The notes: a model not told the origin generated them from the letters alone. A DNA stretch of 64,000 nucleotides from Archangium sp. (GCA_030681645.1 JAUXRX010000002.1:62001-126000); one strand, 5' to 3'. Counted from the first letter of the stretch, positions 26,063 to 34,612 are shown. Numbers and translations: made by a program.

Positions 26063-26716
26063 ATGACCCTCCGAATCAACTCGCGTGGAAGCCAGGTGGT
26101 GAAGCTGCAGAAGGAGCTGAAGGCGGCTGGCCTGGCCGTGGGCAAAGCTGACGGCATCTTCGGCGCAAACACGCTCAAGGCCCTCAAGACCTTCCAGGCG
26201 CGGCACCACCTCGCGGTCGACGGCGTGGCGGGGCCGAACACCTGGCGCGCGCTGCTCAACGACGGGAAGAAGCCGGCTGGCGCGGCGGCTCCGAAGAAGA
26301 CCACCCCGGTGGCGTCTGCCCCCCGCGGCTCACTGGTGAGCGGCTACGTGAACGGCGTTGCCAAGAAGATCCGCGTCGCGTCGATCGGCAACGGCAAGGC
26401 ACTGCGCTCGGATGCCGCTGCGAAGTTCAACCAGATGAAGGCCGCCGCGCGCCGCGCCGGCGTGACCCTGACCCCGGTCTCCGGCTTCCGCACCATGGCG
26501 CAGCAGCGCTCGCTCTACGCGGCGTACCGCGCCGGGCGGGGCAACCTGGCTGCGCGCCCCGGCTACAGCAACCACCAGGGAGGCCGCTCGGTCGACGTGT
26601 CGACCAACGGCAGCTACTCCAGCGCGGCCTACAAGTGGCTGGCGCGCCACGGGCGGGCGTACGGCTTCGTCAACGACGTGCGCGGTGAGCCCTGGCACTG
26701 GACCTTCCGCGGCTGA
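26063..26716 (+). CDS. peptidoglycan-binding plus VanY-type D,D-carboxypeptidase
   Basis: The 217-residue protein has a PG_binding_1 repeat (about 5-65; KLQKELKAAGL, ADGIFGANTLKAL and VDGVAGPNTW) and a VanY/peptidase M15 domain (about 95-217). The zinc site is visible as SNHQGGRSVDV and the final EPWHW, with SGFRTMAQQ upstream. It would cut peptidoglycan stem peptides. No signal peptide precedes the binding domain, which is unusual for a housekeeping enzyme and common for phage or tailocin endolysins and for proteins released by lysis. Confidence 0.8.
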   Translation: MTLRINSRGSQVVKLQKELKAAGLAVGKADGIFGANTLKALKTFQARHHLAVDGVAGPNTWRALLNDGKKPAGAAAPKKTTPVASAPRGSLVSGYVNGVAKKIRVASIGNGKALRSDAAAKFNQMKAAARRAGVTLTPVSGFRTMAQQRSLYAAYRAGRGNLAARPGYSNHQGGRSVDVSTNGSYSSAAYKWLARHGRAYGFVNDVRGEPWHWTFRG

Positions 26717-26718
26717 AG

Positions 26719-27690
26719 TCAGTGTGACGCGAAGACGGCGCCGAGCGACTTCGCGGTCAGCGCGGCATCGAACCAGCGCTCCAGTGTCGCGTTGTCCGCT
26801 TCGGCCAGCTTCCGCTCGGCGGACGCGGGCAGCTTCTTGAAGCGCTTCGTCAGCAGCTTGCGGACTGCCTTTTGCGCCGACTGGCGCTGACCCTGCTCGA
26901 GCCCCTGCTTCAGCCCCTGCTTCAGCCCCTGGCGGGTTCCCCTCCGATACCCGCGCGATTCGATGAACTCGCTGATGGTCTGCATCGTCGCCTCCTTCGC
27001 TCCCAGGTGTGCCGCTGCCCGCTCTACCGACGGCAGGGCGTCTCGTCCCGCCACGCTCATAAGGTACTTGAGGAACAGCCGCAGCGTCGACTCGTCGTGC
27101 GACAGCGTGCCCAGCATTTCCCTCAGAACCGCGTCCAGCTTCGGCAGCGGCGTCGCTGCGGCCTTGAGCGCGAGCAGCCCGCCTCGCAAGGTCGGGTGCG
27201 ACGAGAGCTGCGCCGCGGGCACGGCCCCCACGTCGAGCAGCAGCACCTCGAAGTCGACCGTGAGCCTCTTCACCTGCGCGGGTGCGTCGAGCAGCTTCGA
27301 GAACCGCACCGGACCGCTCCAGGGCACCTCACCGTTGTAGATCACCAGCGGGACGACCGTGGGAAGGGGGCCCGCACGATGCCCCTTCGCGAGCTGCGCG
27401 TAGAGCGCCGCCAGGTAGCCGAGCACCTGCACCAGCACGAACCTGCCCGCCGTCCGCTTGTGCTCGATGAGGCAGTACACGTACGTCACCTCGCCACCCT
27501 CGAGCTCGACTCGCAGCACGACGTCGGCCACGTGCCCGTGGAGCGCCTCGTTGATGAACGACTCGGACAGGTGCTCGGGGCGGCCCACGAAGCGCCTCAC
27601 CAGCGCGGCGGGCAGGCGCTCGCGCAAGAGCGCTTCGGCGACTCCCCGCTCCTTGAGCAACTTCTTGAAGGCCTTGTCGTGTGGACCCAT
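26719..27690 (-). CDS. Rpn/YhgA-like PD-(D/E)XK nuclease
   Basis: The 323-residue protein opens with MGPHDKAFKKLL, the start seen in Rpn (YhgA-like, transposase_31) proteins, and has the nuclease core ADVVLRVEL then YCLIEHKR, matching D-x(n)-E-x-K. Near residue 250 a run of GLKQG units forms a repeat-rich helical linker that is typical of this family. Rpn proteins promote RecA-independent recombination and some defend against phage. It converges on the VanY gene with a 2-bp gap. Confidence 0.8.
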   Translation of the reverse strand: MGPHDKAFKKLLKERGVAEALLRERLPAALVRRFVGRPEHLSESFINEALHGHVADVVLRVELEGGEVTYVYCLIEHKRTAGRFVLVQVLGYLAALYAQLAKGHRAGPLPTVVPLVIYNGEVPWSGPVRFSKLLDAPAQVKRLTVDFEVLLLDVGAVPAAQLSSHPTLRGGLLALKAAATPLPKLDAVLREMLGTLSHDESTLRLFLKYLMSVAGRDALPSVERAAAHLGAKEATMQTISEFIESRGYRRGTRQGLKQGLKQGLEQGQRQSAQKAVRKLLTKRFKKLPASAERKLAEADNATLERWFDAALTAKSLGAVFASH

Positions 27691-27821
27691 CGCGACCGAG
27701 GGGTTCGCACCGCGCAGGCCACACGCACCTCGCGGGATTTCCTCGACGAGCCCGAAACACCGGCCGCAGGACGCGGATGGGGCGTGGACGCCGCAGCCCG
27801 CTTCCCGGAAGACGAGAGCAG

Positions 27822-28160
27822 CTATTCCTTCTTCGCGCGCTCGATCGGCAGCTTCATGAACAGCCGCTCGACCGGCCGGCCGCCCACGATGTGCTCCGTC
27901 ACGATCTCCTTCACGTCAGCCTGGGTCACGCCCCCGTACCAGACGTTGTCCGGGTAGACCGCCACCGAGATCCCCCGCTCGCACGCGTCCAGGCACCCGG
28001 CACCGTTCGCCCGCACGCCCTTCACGTCCTGGGCGTCGAGCTCCTTCTTGAAGGCGATCCGCAGCTCGTCCCCTCCCTTGGTGGCGCAGCAGCCCCGCGG
28101 GCTCCCGTCGGGGCGGCGGTTGGTGCAGATGAAGAGGTGGCGCGTGTACGGAGGAGGCAT
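27822..28160 (-). CDS. thioredoxin-like [2Fe-2S] ferredoxin
   Basis: The 112-residue protein has cysteines in FICTNRRPDG, RGCCATKGG and GCLDACERG, the C-x(10-12)-C and C-x3-C arrangement of thioredoxin-fold [2Fe-2S] proteins, as in the NuoE C-terminal domain and Shethna-type proteins. It would bind one cluster and move electrons in the cytoplasm. The start is the ATG at 28160; more N-terminal sequence in the open frame has no homology-like pattern. Confidence 0.85.
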   Translation of the reverse strand: MPPPYTRHLFICTNRRPDGSPRGCCATKGGDELRIAFKKELDAQDVKGVRANGAGCLDACERGISVAVYPDNVWYGGVTQADVKEIVTEHIVGGRPVERLFMKLPIERAKKE

Positions 28161-28528
28161 GGGCCGGGAAATAGCACGCTCGTTCCTCGCTCGCGGTTTT
28201 GCCGCGTTCGCTGAGGCAGGGTTGCCTGACGGTACGCGCCCGCGCAAAACGCCGCTGGCCGCGATTTCCCGCCCGCGCCGCACGAGCGTCCGAGGGAAAG
28301 GTGATCACCGCCAGACACGCACTGTCAGTCACAAACAAGACGGACCGCGCCGGTCCGATATGAAAAGTCATGTAGGGTCATGACCAGTCATATGAGGGCG
28401 GCTGATGACCGAGAGGTCCCACCTGCCCACCCGACCTGCACGGCGAGCCGATTTTCCGCCTCCGGCGCGAAAGCAAGGCCGCGCTACAGGTCTGTTGGAC
28501 CCCTAAGTGTTGGGTATCGGAAGAAAAT
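28161..28528. other. non-coding stretch upstream of the nrdJ promoter
   Basis: I see no convincing gene here. The stretch is less GC-rich than its neighbours between about 28300 and 28400. It contains GGTCATGACCAGTCAT and nearby CATATG-type palindromic fragments near 28375-28395, with no clear tandem structure. Confidence 0.4.
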
Positions 28529-28557
28529 TTGACACTACATCTTGTGCGGCGATGCTT
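28529..28557 (+). promoter_or_regulatory. NrdR-box-like operator in the nrdJ promoter region
   Basis: ACACTACATCTTGTGC at 28532-28547 matches most of the NrdR-box consensus ACACWATATATWGTGT. It overlaps a TTGACA at 28529-28534. A second promoter-like pair is TTGACA at 28556-28561 and CATAAG at 28580-28585 with an 18-bp spacer. NrdR represses ribonucleotide reductase genes when dATP is high. The assignment is by pattern, as no nrdR gene is in the window and no second box was found. Confidence 0.55.
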
Positions 28558-28585
28558 GACACATGGACGAGACGAAGGGCATAAG
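28556..28585 (+). promoter_or_regulatory. sigma-70-type promoter for nrdJ
   Basis: TTGACA, an 18-bp spacer and CATAAG (consensus TATAAT, 4 of 6) lie about 210 bp before the nrdJ start, leaving a long leader. An NrdR-like box is just upstream. Confidence 0.45.
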
Positions 28586-28730
28586 TCGCCCCCCCACGCC
28601 GGCTTCAACCGGTTGGGGAACGGAGCTGGAGGGGCTCCGCTGCACGAAATATCCTACCTTTCGCGACTTTCGCGCCCCAGGGGAGCCTCTCCCGAGGGGA
28701 TGAAGCCTTTTCGCCTTTCACACAGACCAG

Positions 28731-28762
28731 CAGTCAAGCCGACCTGGCAGTCAAACAGTCAA
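28731..28762 (+). repeat. three CAGTCAA repeats and B12-box-like sequence before nrdJ
   Basis: CAGTCAA occurs at 28731-28737, 28748-28754 and 28756-28762. The first is part of AGTCAAGCCGACCTGGC, which resembles the cobalamin-riboswitch B12 box AGTCAGGAGACCTGCC with several differences. Upstream, GGGGAACGGAGC and a CGGAGC/GCTCCG hairpin loosely recall the riboswitch core. The match is partial. Confidence 0.25.
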
Positions 28763-28793
28763 CGATGTCACACGCAGTTGTTACGAGAGGGGA

Positions 28794-31565
28794 ATGACGA
28801 TGGAGAAGGAGCTGGCTCCGATGAACGTGGTGGCGGGGGTGATTCCGGTGGACGCGCGGGCCGTGCCGCGCAACGGAAAGGCACAGGGGCTGGACGTGCC
28901 CCGCTACTTCACGACACCGGGAGTCGATCCCGCTGATGAGATCGCGTGGGAGCTTCGCTCCGCGTCCATCACCGGCGAAGACGGCAAGGTGGTCTTCGAG
29001 CAGAAGAACATCGAAGTGCCGAAGTCCTGGTCGATGCTCGCCACCAACGTGGTCGCCTCCAAGTACTTCCGCGGCCAGCCCGGCACCCCTGAGCGCGAGA
29101 GCTCGGTGCGCCAGCTGGTGGGCCGCGTCGTCAACACCATCACCCGCTGGGGCGAGCAGGGCGGCTACTTCGCTTCCACCGAGGCCAAGAACTCCTTCCA
29201 CGCCGAGCTGACCCACCTCCTGCTCCGGCAGAAGGTCGCGTTCAACTCGCCCGTCTGGTTCAACGTCGGGGTCGAAGAGCACCCCCAGTGCTCGGCCTGC
29301 TTCATCAACTCCGTCGAAGACTCGATGGACTCGATCCTCGGCCTGGCCAAGACCGAAGGCATGCTCTTCAAGTACGGCTCGGGCACGGGGTCCAACCTCT
29401 CCCCCATCCGCAGCTCGCGCGAAGTGCTCAAGGGCGGCGGCACCGCGTCGGGCCCGGTCAGCTTCATGAAGGGCTTCGACGCCTTCGCCGGCGTGATCAA
29501 GTCGGGCGGCAAGACGCGCCGCGCGGCCAAGATGGTCATCTTGAACGCCGAGCACCCTGACGTGCTCGAGTTCATCCGCTGCAAGGTGGGCGAAGAGAAG
29601 AAGGCCCACGTGCTGATCGACGCCGGGTACGATCCCTCGTTCAACGGCGAGGCGTACTCCTCGGTGTTCTTCCAGAACTCGAACAACTCGGTGCGCGTCA
29701 CCGACGAGTTCATGAAGAACGTGCAGGAAGATCGCTCGTTCTCGACCAAGGCCGTCGTCGGCGGCGGCATCGTCGACACGTACCGGGCGCGCGACGTGTT
29801 CCGCGAGATCTCCCAGGCCGCGTGGCAGTGCGGCGATCCGGGCCTCCAGTTCGACACCACCGTGAACAGCTGGCACACCTCGGCCAACACCGCGCGCATC
29901 AACGCCAGCAACCCGTGCTCCGAGTACATGTTCCTCGACGACACGGCCTGCAACCTGGCCTCGCTCAACCTGATGCACTTCCGCACCATCGACGGTGACT
30001 TCGACACGGAGTCGTTCAAGCACGCCGTCGACATCACCCTCCTCGGCCAGGAGATCGTGGTCGGGTTCAGCCGCTACCCCACCGAGCGCATCACGAAGAA
30101 CTCGTACGACTTCCGCCCGCTCGGCCTCGGCTACGCCAACCTGGGCGCGCTGCTGATGGCCTCGGGCCTGGCGTACGACTCCGACGCCGGCCGCTGCTAC
30201 GCGGGCGCCGTCACCTCGCTCATGGGCGGCCGCGCCTACGCGATGTCCGCGCGCATGGCCGAGCACCTGGGCACGTTCGCCGGCTACGGCGTCAACCAGG
30301 AGCCGATGCTGGGCGTCATCCGCAAGCACCGCAAGGCTGCTTACCAGCTGCCCGTCACCGGTGAGCCCAGGCTCTTCGAGGCCCAGAAGCAGGTCTGGGA
30401 CGAGGCGCTGCAGCTCGGTGAGCAGTTCGGCTACCGCAACGCGCAGGTCACCGTGCTCGCGCCCACCGGCACCATCGGCTTCATGATGGACTGCGACACC
30501 ACGGGCATCGAGCCCGACATCGCGCTCATCAAGTACAAGAAGCTGGTGGGCGGCGGCATGCTCAAGATCGTCAACCAGACGGTGCCGTTCGCGCTGCAGA
30601 AGCTCGGCTACCGCAGCACCGAGATCGAGGCGATCATCGGCTACCTCGACAAGAACGACACCATCGAGGGTGCGCCGGGCCTGAAGGACGAGCACCTGCC
30701 GGTGTTCGACTGCGCCTTCAAGCCGGCCAAGGGCAGCCGGTCCATCCAGTACATGGGCCACATCAAGATGATGGGCGCAGCTCAGCCCTTCCTCTCCGGT
30801 GCGATCTCCAAGACGGTCAATCTGCCGAACGAGGCGACCGTCGAAGACATCGAGATGGCGTACATGGAATCGTGGCGCGCCGGCCTCAAGGCCGTGGCCG
30901 TCTACCGCGATGGCTGCAAGCGCAGCCAGCCGCTCAACACCAAGCGTGACGACAAGAAGGCCGAAGTGGCCGTCGCCGCGCCTCAGGTGGTGGTCGAGCG
31001 CATCGCCCGCAAGCGCCTGGCCGACGAGCGCCGCGCGCTGACCCACAAGTTCTCCATCGCCGGCCACGAGGGCTACCTCACGGTGGGCATGTACGAAGAT
31101 GGGCAGCCCGGTGAGCTGTTCATCACCATGGCGAAAGAGGGCAGCACCGTCTCGGGCCTGATGGACGCCTTCGCCACGGCGATCTCGCTGTCGCTCCAGT
31201 ACGGGGTGCCGCTCAAGGTGCTCGCCGACAAGTTCGCGCACACCCGGTTCGAGCCGTCGGGCTTCACCAACAACCCCGATCTGCCCATCGCCAAGTCGAT
31301 CACCGACTACATCTTCCGCTGGCTGTCGCTGAAGTTCCTGCCGGCCGAAGGTGAGACGGAGTCGATGATGGAGGCCGAGGCGAAGAAGGTGACCGCGGCC
31401 CACGTGCCCCGCGTCTCGCCCCCGGCGATCGCCGGCAAGGAAATGCAGTCGGCCTTCTTGAACCAGGCCGATGCGCCGCCCTGCCCCGTCTGCGGCACCA
31501 TCACCGTGCGCAACGGCGCTTGCTACAAGTGCCACAACTGCGGCGCGACCACGGGCTGCAGCTGA
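28794..31565 (+). CDS. nrdJ: adenosylcobalamin-dependent ribonucleotide reductase (class II)
   Basis: This 923-residue enzyme reduces ribonucleotides to deoxyribonucleotides with a 5-deoxyadenosyl radical from coenzyme B12, independent of oxygen. The first redox Cys is in CSACFINSVEDSMDS, the radical Cys is in NPCSEYMF, and the partner redox Cys is in DTACNLASLNL. The C-terminus carries a TSCPD-type domain and a Cys-rich tail (CPVCGTITV, CYKCHNCG) that delivers reducing power. Both ATG 28794 and ATG 28800 follow GAGAGGGG; the second has better spacing. A possible hairpin terminator lies at 31585-31612. Confidence 0.95.
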   Translation: MTMEKELAPMNVVAGVIPVDARAVPRNGKAQGLDVPRYFTTPGVDPADEIAWELRSASITGEDGKVVFEQKNIEVPKSWSMLATNVVASKYFRGQPGTPERESSVRQLVGRVVNTITRWGEQGGYFASTEAKNSFHAELTHLLLRQKVAFNSPVWFNVGVEEHPQCSACFINSVEDSMDSILGLAKTEGMLFKYGSGTGSNLSPIRSSREVLKGGGTASGPVSFMKGFDAFAGVIKSGGKTRRAAKMVILNAEHPDVLEFIRCKVGEEKKAHVLIDAGYDPSFNGEAYSSVFFQNSNNSVRVTDEFMKNVQEDRSFSTKAVVGGGIVDTYRARDVFREISQAAWQCGDPGLQFDTTVNSWHTSANTARINASNPCSEYMFLDDTACNLASLNLMHFRTIDGDFDTESFKHAVDITLLGQEIVVGFSRYPTERITKNSYDFRPLGLGYANLGALLMASGLAYDSDAGRCYAGAVTSLMGGRAYAMSARMAEHLGTFAGYGVNQEPMLGVIRKHRKAAYQLPVTGEPRLFEAQKQVWDEALQLGEQFGYRNAQVTVLAPTGTIGFMMDCDTTGIEPDIALIKYKKLVGGGMLKIVNQTVPFALQKLGYRSTEIEAIIGYLDKNDTIEGAPGLKDEHLPVFDCAFKPAKGSRSIQYMGHIKMMGAAQPFLSGAISKTVNLPNEATVEDIEMAYMESWRAGLKAVAVYRDGCKRSQPLNTKRDDKKAEVAVAAPQVVVERIARKRLADERRALTHKFSIAGHEGYLTVGMYEDGQPGELFITMAKEGSTVSGLMDAFATAISLSLQYGVPLKVLADKFAHTRFEPSGFTNNPDLPIAKSITDYIFRWLSLKFLPAEGETESMMEAEAKKVTAAHVPRVSPPAIAGKEMQSAFLNQADAPPCPVCGTITVRNGACYKCHNCGATTGCS

Positions 31566-31584
31566 GCTGACGATTTGTTGCACA

Positions 31585-31612
31585 CACGCTCCGACCCTCG
31601 GGTCTGAGCGTG
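31585..31612 (+). terminator. hairpin after nrdJ
   Basis: CACGCTC pairs with GAGCGTG, and GACC with GGTC inside, separated by single mismatches. It starts 20 bp after the nrdJ stop. No T-run follows, so the main terminator may be the one at 31695. Confidence 0.5.
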
Positions 31613-31670
31613 CAGAAATAGAGAACATGGGCTCTGCGGAGCCCTGACGGGGCGGGCGCGAAGAGCGGCC

Positions 31671-31687
31671 CTGTCGATTGATCTCGG
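31671..31687. repeat. 17-bp direct repeat, left copy
   Basis: CTGTCGATTGATCTCGG is repeated exactly at 32641-32657. Both copies continue with a G-rich tail (GAGGGGG and AGGGGC). The pair brackets the Cys-rich lipoprotein gene 970 bp apart. Confidence 0.7.
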
Positions 31688-31694
31688 GAGGGGG

Positions 31695-31726
31695 AAGCGG
31701 CTTCAGGCGACTGAAGCCGCTTTTTC
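31695..31726 (+). terminator. intrinsic terminator
   Basis: An 11-bp perfect stem, AGCGGCTTCAG with CTGAAGCCGCT around GCGA, is followed by TTTTTC. It is a strong Rho-independent terminator for nrdJ transcription, or it sits in the leader of the lipoprotein gene, 45 bp before its ATG. Confidence 0.85.
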
Positions 31727-31770
31727 TATCTGGGGTGTCCCCGCGGGTGCCAGACAGGGGTCCAACACCC

Positions 31771-32598
31771 ATGAGATTGACTCTGGCGCTCCTCTCTCTG
31801 GCTCTGGGCCTCGCAGGTTGTCCCCGAGTCGAGGCTCGCATCGTCACCGAGGCGCCAGGTCAGTGCCGGGGGGATGGGTGCGGTGGCTGGGTCGCCGTGA
31901 AGACCTCGCTGGCCGTCCAGACGCCGTTGACCCCGGCAGAGTGCAAGGCGGTGTGCGCCTCGGAGTGGTGTGGTGGGCGCCCGATCGGGCCCGACCCGGG
32001 TTGCTCGCTGTCCGATCCACAGAACGTGCTCTGCGGCTCGACTGCCACCGACTGCGGGTACACCTTCCCCAGCGTCTGTAACGCGTCGAACTGTGCCGGC
32101 TGCTGCAGAGACGGCGACGGCAGCTGCGATCTCTCGGCCTTCGCCTGCGGTGGGGCCTCGTGCAGTACCTGTCGAGCGGACGCTGGTGACTGCACGCCTG
32201 CGAACTGCGCCGCGCTGCAGGCGTGCGGCGGCGAGCTGGAAGGCCTGCCGCGCCTGGCCTCCTGCGTTCCCGATGGCGGCTCCGCCCAGAGCGTCGATCC
32301 CTGGCGCTATTGCCCGGAGACGTGCGCGGCGGAAGAAGCCGGCTCGCTGCTCGGCTGCGCCTCGACGATCGCCCTGCAATGTGCGGATGCGGGCGCCGAC
32401 GCGCGGAATCTGCTCACCAAGACCTGCGCTCCCCGCGATGGAGGTATCGATGCGGGGTGCGTCGATGCATGCGGCACCGTGCGCACCACCTGCGATCAGC
32501 GCTGCCCAGCCTCGACCACCTCAGTCGACAGCTGCATGAGCTGTTCGGCCCAGTGTGGGCTGGACTGGAGTCGCTGTGCGAGGGCATGCCGCGAGTAG
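31771..32598 (+). CDS. cysteine-rich lipoprotein
   Basis: This encodes 275 residues with a clear lipoprotein signal peptide (LALLSLALGLAGC, cleavage before Cys at about 18). The mature part has more than 30 Cys in spaced pairs and an abundance of Asp and Gly, as in disulfide-rich surface proteins of myxobacteria. No family is recognised. It is convergent with a frameshifted MYXO-CTERM gene, with the 17-bp direct repeat on both sides. Confidence 0.7.
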   Translation: MRLTLALLSLALGLAGCPRVEARIVTEAPGQCRGDGCGGWVAVKTSLAVQTPLTPAECKAVCASEWCGGRPIGPDPGCSLSDPQNVLCGSTATDCGYTFPSVCNASNCAGCCRDGDGSCDLSAFACGGASCSTCRADAGDCTPANCAALQACGGELEGLPRLASCVPDGGSAQSVDPWRYCPETCAAEEAGSLLGCASTIALQCADAGADARNLLTKTCAPRDGGIDAGCVDACGTVRTTCDQRCPASTTSVDSCMSCSAQCGLDWSRCARACRE

Positions 32599-32632
32599 CT
32601 GACCGTGAACAATCGGGGGAGATCGCCTCGAG

Positions 32633-33690
32633 TTACCCGGCTGTCGATTGATCTCGGAGGGGCACCCCGACTCGCCTTCTCGAGAGAAGCAGGCCCAGCA
32701 CCCAGAACGCGGAGGCGCCTGTGGTCGTGCAGCCAGATCCGGCGACCACGTCGTTCCCGCCAGCGACGTGAGCCCCAGCGTCCCCACCGCTGGCGACTCC
32801 GCCCCCACTGCCGCCAGCACCGCCGCCAACTTCGCTGCCACCGCCGCTCCCTCCCACCTCGCCCCCACCGCCACCTCCACCGCCGCTGCCGCTTCGCCGC
32901 GGTTGACGCTGCGATTGCCGCAAGCCGGGTTCTTGATCGTCCAACTGCTGGCCGAGAGGTGCTGCCCGATGCGCTGCGCCTGTTGCATCGCCCAGGCCCT
33001 GAGCGCCTTCCCCCGCACCACCACGGTGTCGGGCACCAGCCGCTTCACGAGCGAGAGGCCGATCAGCAGGTGGTAGACCTGATCCTGGCTCATCTCCTTG
33101 TTGGTCAGCACCGGGTCGACGAAGTCCGAGAAGGTCGTCGTCAGCCCGCCCGGAACGCGCAGGTGGAAGTCGCCCGGCACGTCGTCGCGCAGGAAGAAGC
33201 CGTTGAGCGCCGTCGACTGCGTGCAGGGAGCAGGGAAGGCGCTCTCGGCCGTCTCGTCCAGCCGCTCCAGCGCCAGCAGCGCGTAGTAGAGCTCGTCGAG
33301 CGTGGCGCTCACTTGCGCCGGGTCGGCCCGATCGGCGCCGGGGAACCGGCCGGGCTGTCTGGCCAGCTCGTACTCGGTGGCCAGCACTCCCAGGTACCAA
33401 CCGAGCACCAGCGTGGTGTCGCCGAACTTGATGAAGCCCTGGGCTTCGTGGCGCTCCTGCGCGGGCTGGCTCTGGCCCTGCGCCGGCCCCACGCTGAGGA
33501 ACTCCGTGGTGAGCCGCTCCCGCAGCCGCCAGTACTTCGCCAGGTTGTCCGGGGTGGTCTGGGCCTGGGCAGAGGAGGCGCCCAGCACCATCGTGACCGC
33601 GATCAACAGTTGCGCCGCAGGCCTCCCCCGCTGACGGAGGCGAACCACCGGGGCAAGGCTCGGGCGCTGGGCGTCAGGGAGGCGACTCAT
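32633..33690 (-). pseudogene. MYXO-CTERM-type exported protein with C-terminal frameshift
   Basis: The N-terminal frame gives a signal peptide (VTMVLGASSAQAQ) and a helical domain through NPACGNRSVNRG. At about 32880-32900 the frame that makes sense changes to SGSGGGGGGGGEVGGSG, a glycine-rich linker, and then SGCTTTGASAFWVLGLLLS with Arg-Arg-Arg after it. That ending has the Gly-Cys, hydrophobic stretch and Arg tail of MYXO-CTERM sorting signals. Continuing in the first frame instead gives a low-complexity, implausible tail that runs antisense to the neighbouring gene. One base appears to be missing (or two added) in a GGC/GGT-rich tract. A true mutation, phase variation or sequencing error are all possible. 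Confidence 0.65.
32641..32657. repeat. 17-bp direct repeat, right copy
   Basis: This is identical to 31671-31687. It overlaps the end of the MYXO-CTERM gene and encodes RDQST on the minus strand, which suggests that the left copy was copied from here or that both are target duplications. Confidence 0.7.
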
Positions 33691-33820
33691 GGGTCCGCCG
33701 TCCGTGCATATCGGCGGCCACGCTCATCGGCCCGGAGAGCGGGGGGTTGGCCCTCTCGCGGCTCGGGAATGGGCCGGAAAGCGGCGCACGCGTGCTCCGG
33801 TGTCCTGAAACGCGCGACAA

Positions 33821-33849
33821 GACAATTTGCACAATGGAAGCAAATTGTC
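33821..33849. promoter_or_regulatory. AT-rich inverted repeat, likely operator
   Basis: GACAATTTGC and GCAAATTGTC are perfect 10-bp arms around 9 bases, in an otherwise very GC-rich spacer. CGCGACA/TGTCGCG pieces flank it. It lies between the end of the GIN-domain gene (33867) and the start of the MYXO-CTERM gene (33690), about 130 bp upstream of that start. An operator fits better than a terminator, as no T-run follows. Confidence 0.45.
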
Positions 33850-33866
33850 GCGACAGCGACCGGCTT

Positions 33867-34574
33867 TCAGTCGACGTACTCGACGTCGGCCCCGCCCCCG
33901 GTGCGCACGCGCGACTTCGGCGGGTTGCCGTGCACAGTGAGCCCGACGCCGCCTGAGATCTCGCCGGTGACCGAGTCCTTCACCGTCACGTCGACCTGGC
34001 AGCCCCCGCTCGCGTCCACCGACGCCGCGGCCACCTCGAGCCCCTTCGCCTTCACCTCGACACCGCCCGAGAGGTTGAACTTCGCCGCCTGCGCCCTGCC
34101 CGACATCACCACGTTCACCCCGCCCGAGGCGTCGAGGGCGAGCGAGTCCACCGCGAGGCGCGGGGCGTTCAGCTCGACGCCCCCCGAGAGCTCGGCCACG
34201 AACGTCTTGCCCACCACGTCGACCAGCGACGCATGCACCCCACCGCTCGCCGACAAGTGCTTGAGGCTGGGCGTGGTGACGCGAACGATCAGCTCGCGAT
34301 CGGTGCTCACCCGCTCCTTCGTCTTGCGGTGAACGCGCAGCGTCCCGCCCACCACCTCCGTGCCGTAGAGCGGCACGATGTTGTCGTCGCCCTCGATCGT
34401 CAGCGAGGTCGGGCCGGCCTTCACCTCGAGGTTCACCCCGTCCGAGACTTCGATCTCACTGAAGTCCGCGATCTTGCGGGTCTCTGTGAACTTGATCCCG
34501 CTGCCGCGAACGCCAGCGACCGCGGTGGTGGACAGCACGACGGCGAGGAGGCCCAGGAGGGGAAGTGCGCGCAT
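33867..34574 (-). CDS. GIN-domain (DUF2807) exported protein
   Basis: This encodes 235 residues with a signal peptide (LLAVVLSTTAVAG, about 1-21) and a parallel beta-helix-like body. The body shows repeated SGGV units such as LSASGGVHASL, LSGGVELNAP, DASGGVNVVM and SGGVEVKAKG that mark putative auto-transporter adhesin head GIN domains. The first part, DFSEIEVSDGVNLEVKAG, is the family opening. Location is periplasmic or surface. Function is unknown, though such proteins may act as cell-surface adhesin heads. Confidence 0.85.
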   Translation of the reverse strand: MRALPLLGLLAVVLSTTAVAGVRGSGIKFTETRKIADFSEIEVSDGVNLEVKAGPTSLTIEGDDNIVPLYGTEVVGGTLRVHRKTKERVSTDRELIVRVTTPSLKHLSASGGVHASLVDVVGKTFVAELSGGVELNAPRLAVDSLALDASGGVNVVMSGRAQAAKFNLSGGVEVKAKGLEVAAASVDASGGCQVDVTVKDSVTGEISGGVGLTVHGNPPKSRVRTGGGADVEYVD

Positions 34575-34612
34575 GAGCGCACGTACGCCGCGGGGCTGGT
34601 CCGATTGCGCGG

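Noticed and set aside
26881-26940. Tandem DNA repeat in the Rpn gene
   Set aside because: It encodes the GLKQG linker common in this protein family, so it needs no separate explanation.
28734-31847. A 1037-residue open frame antisense to nrdJ
   Set aside because: It is an artefact of high GC in codon position three. The sense strand encodes a clear ribonucleotide reductase and the antisense product is Arg/Val/Gly-rich with no motifs.
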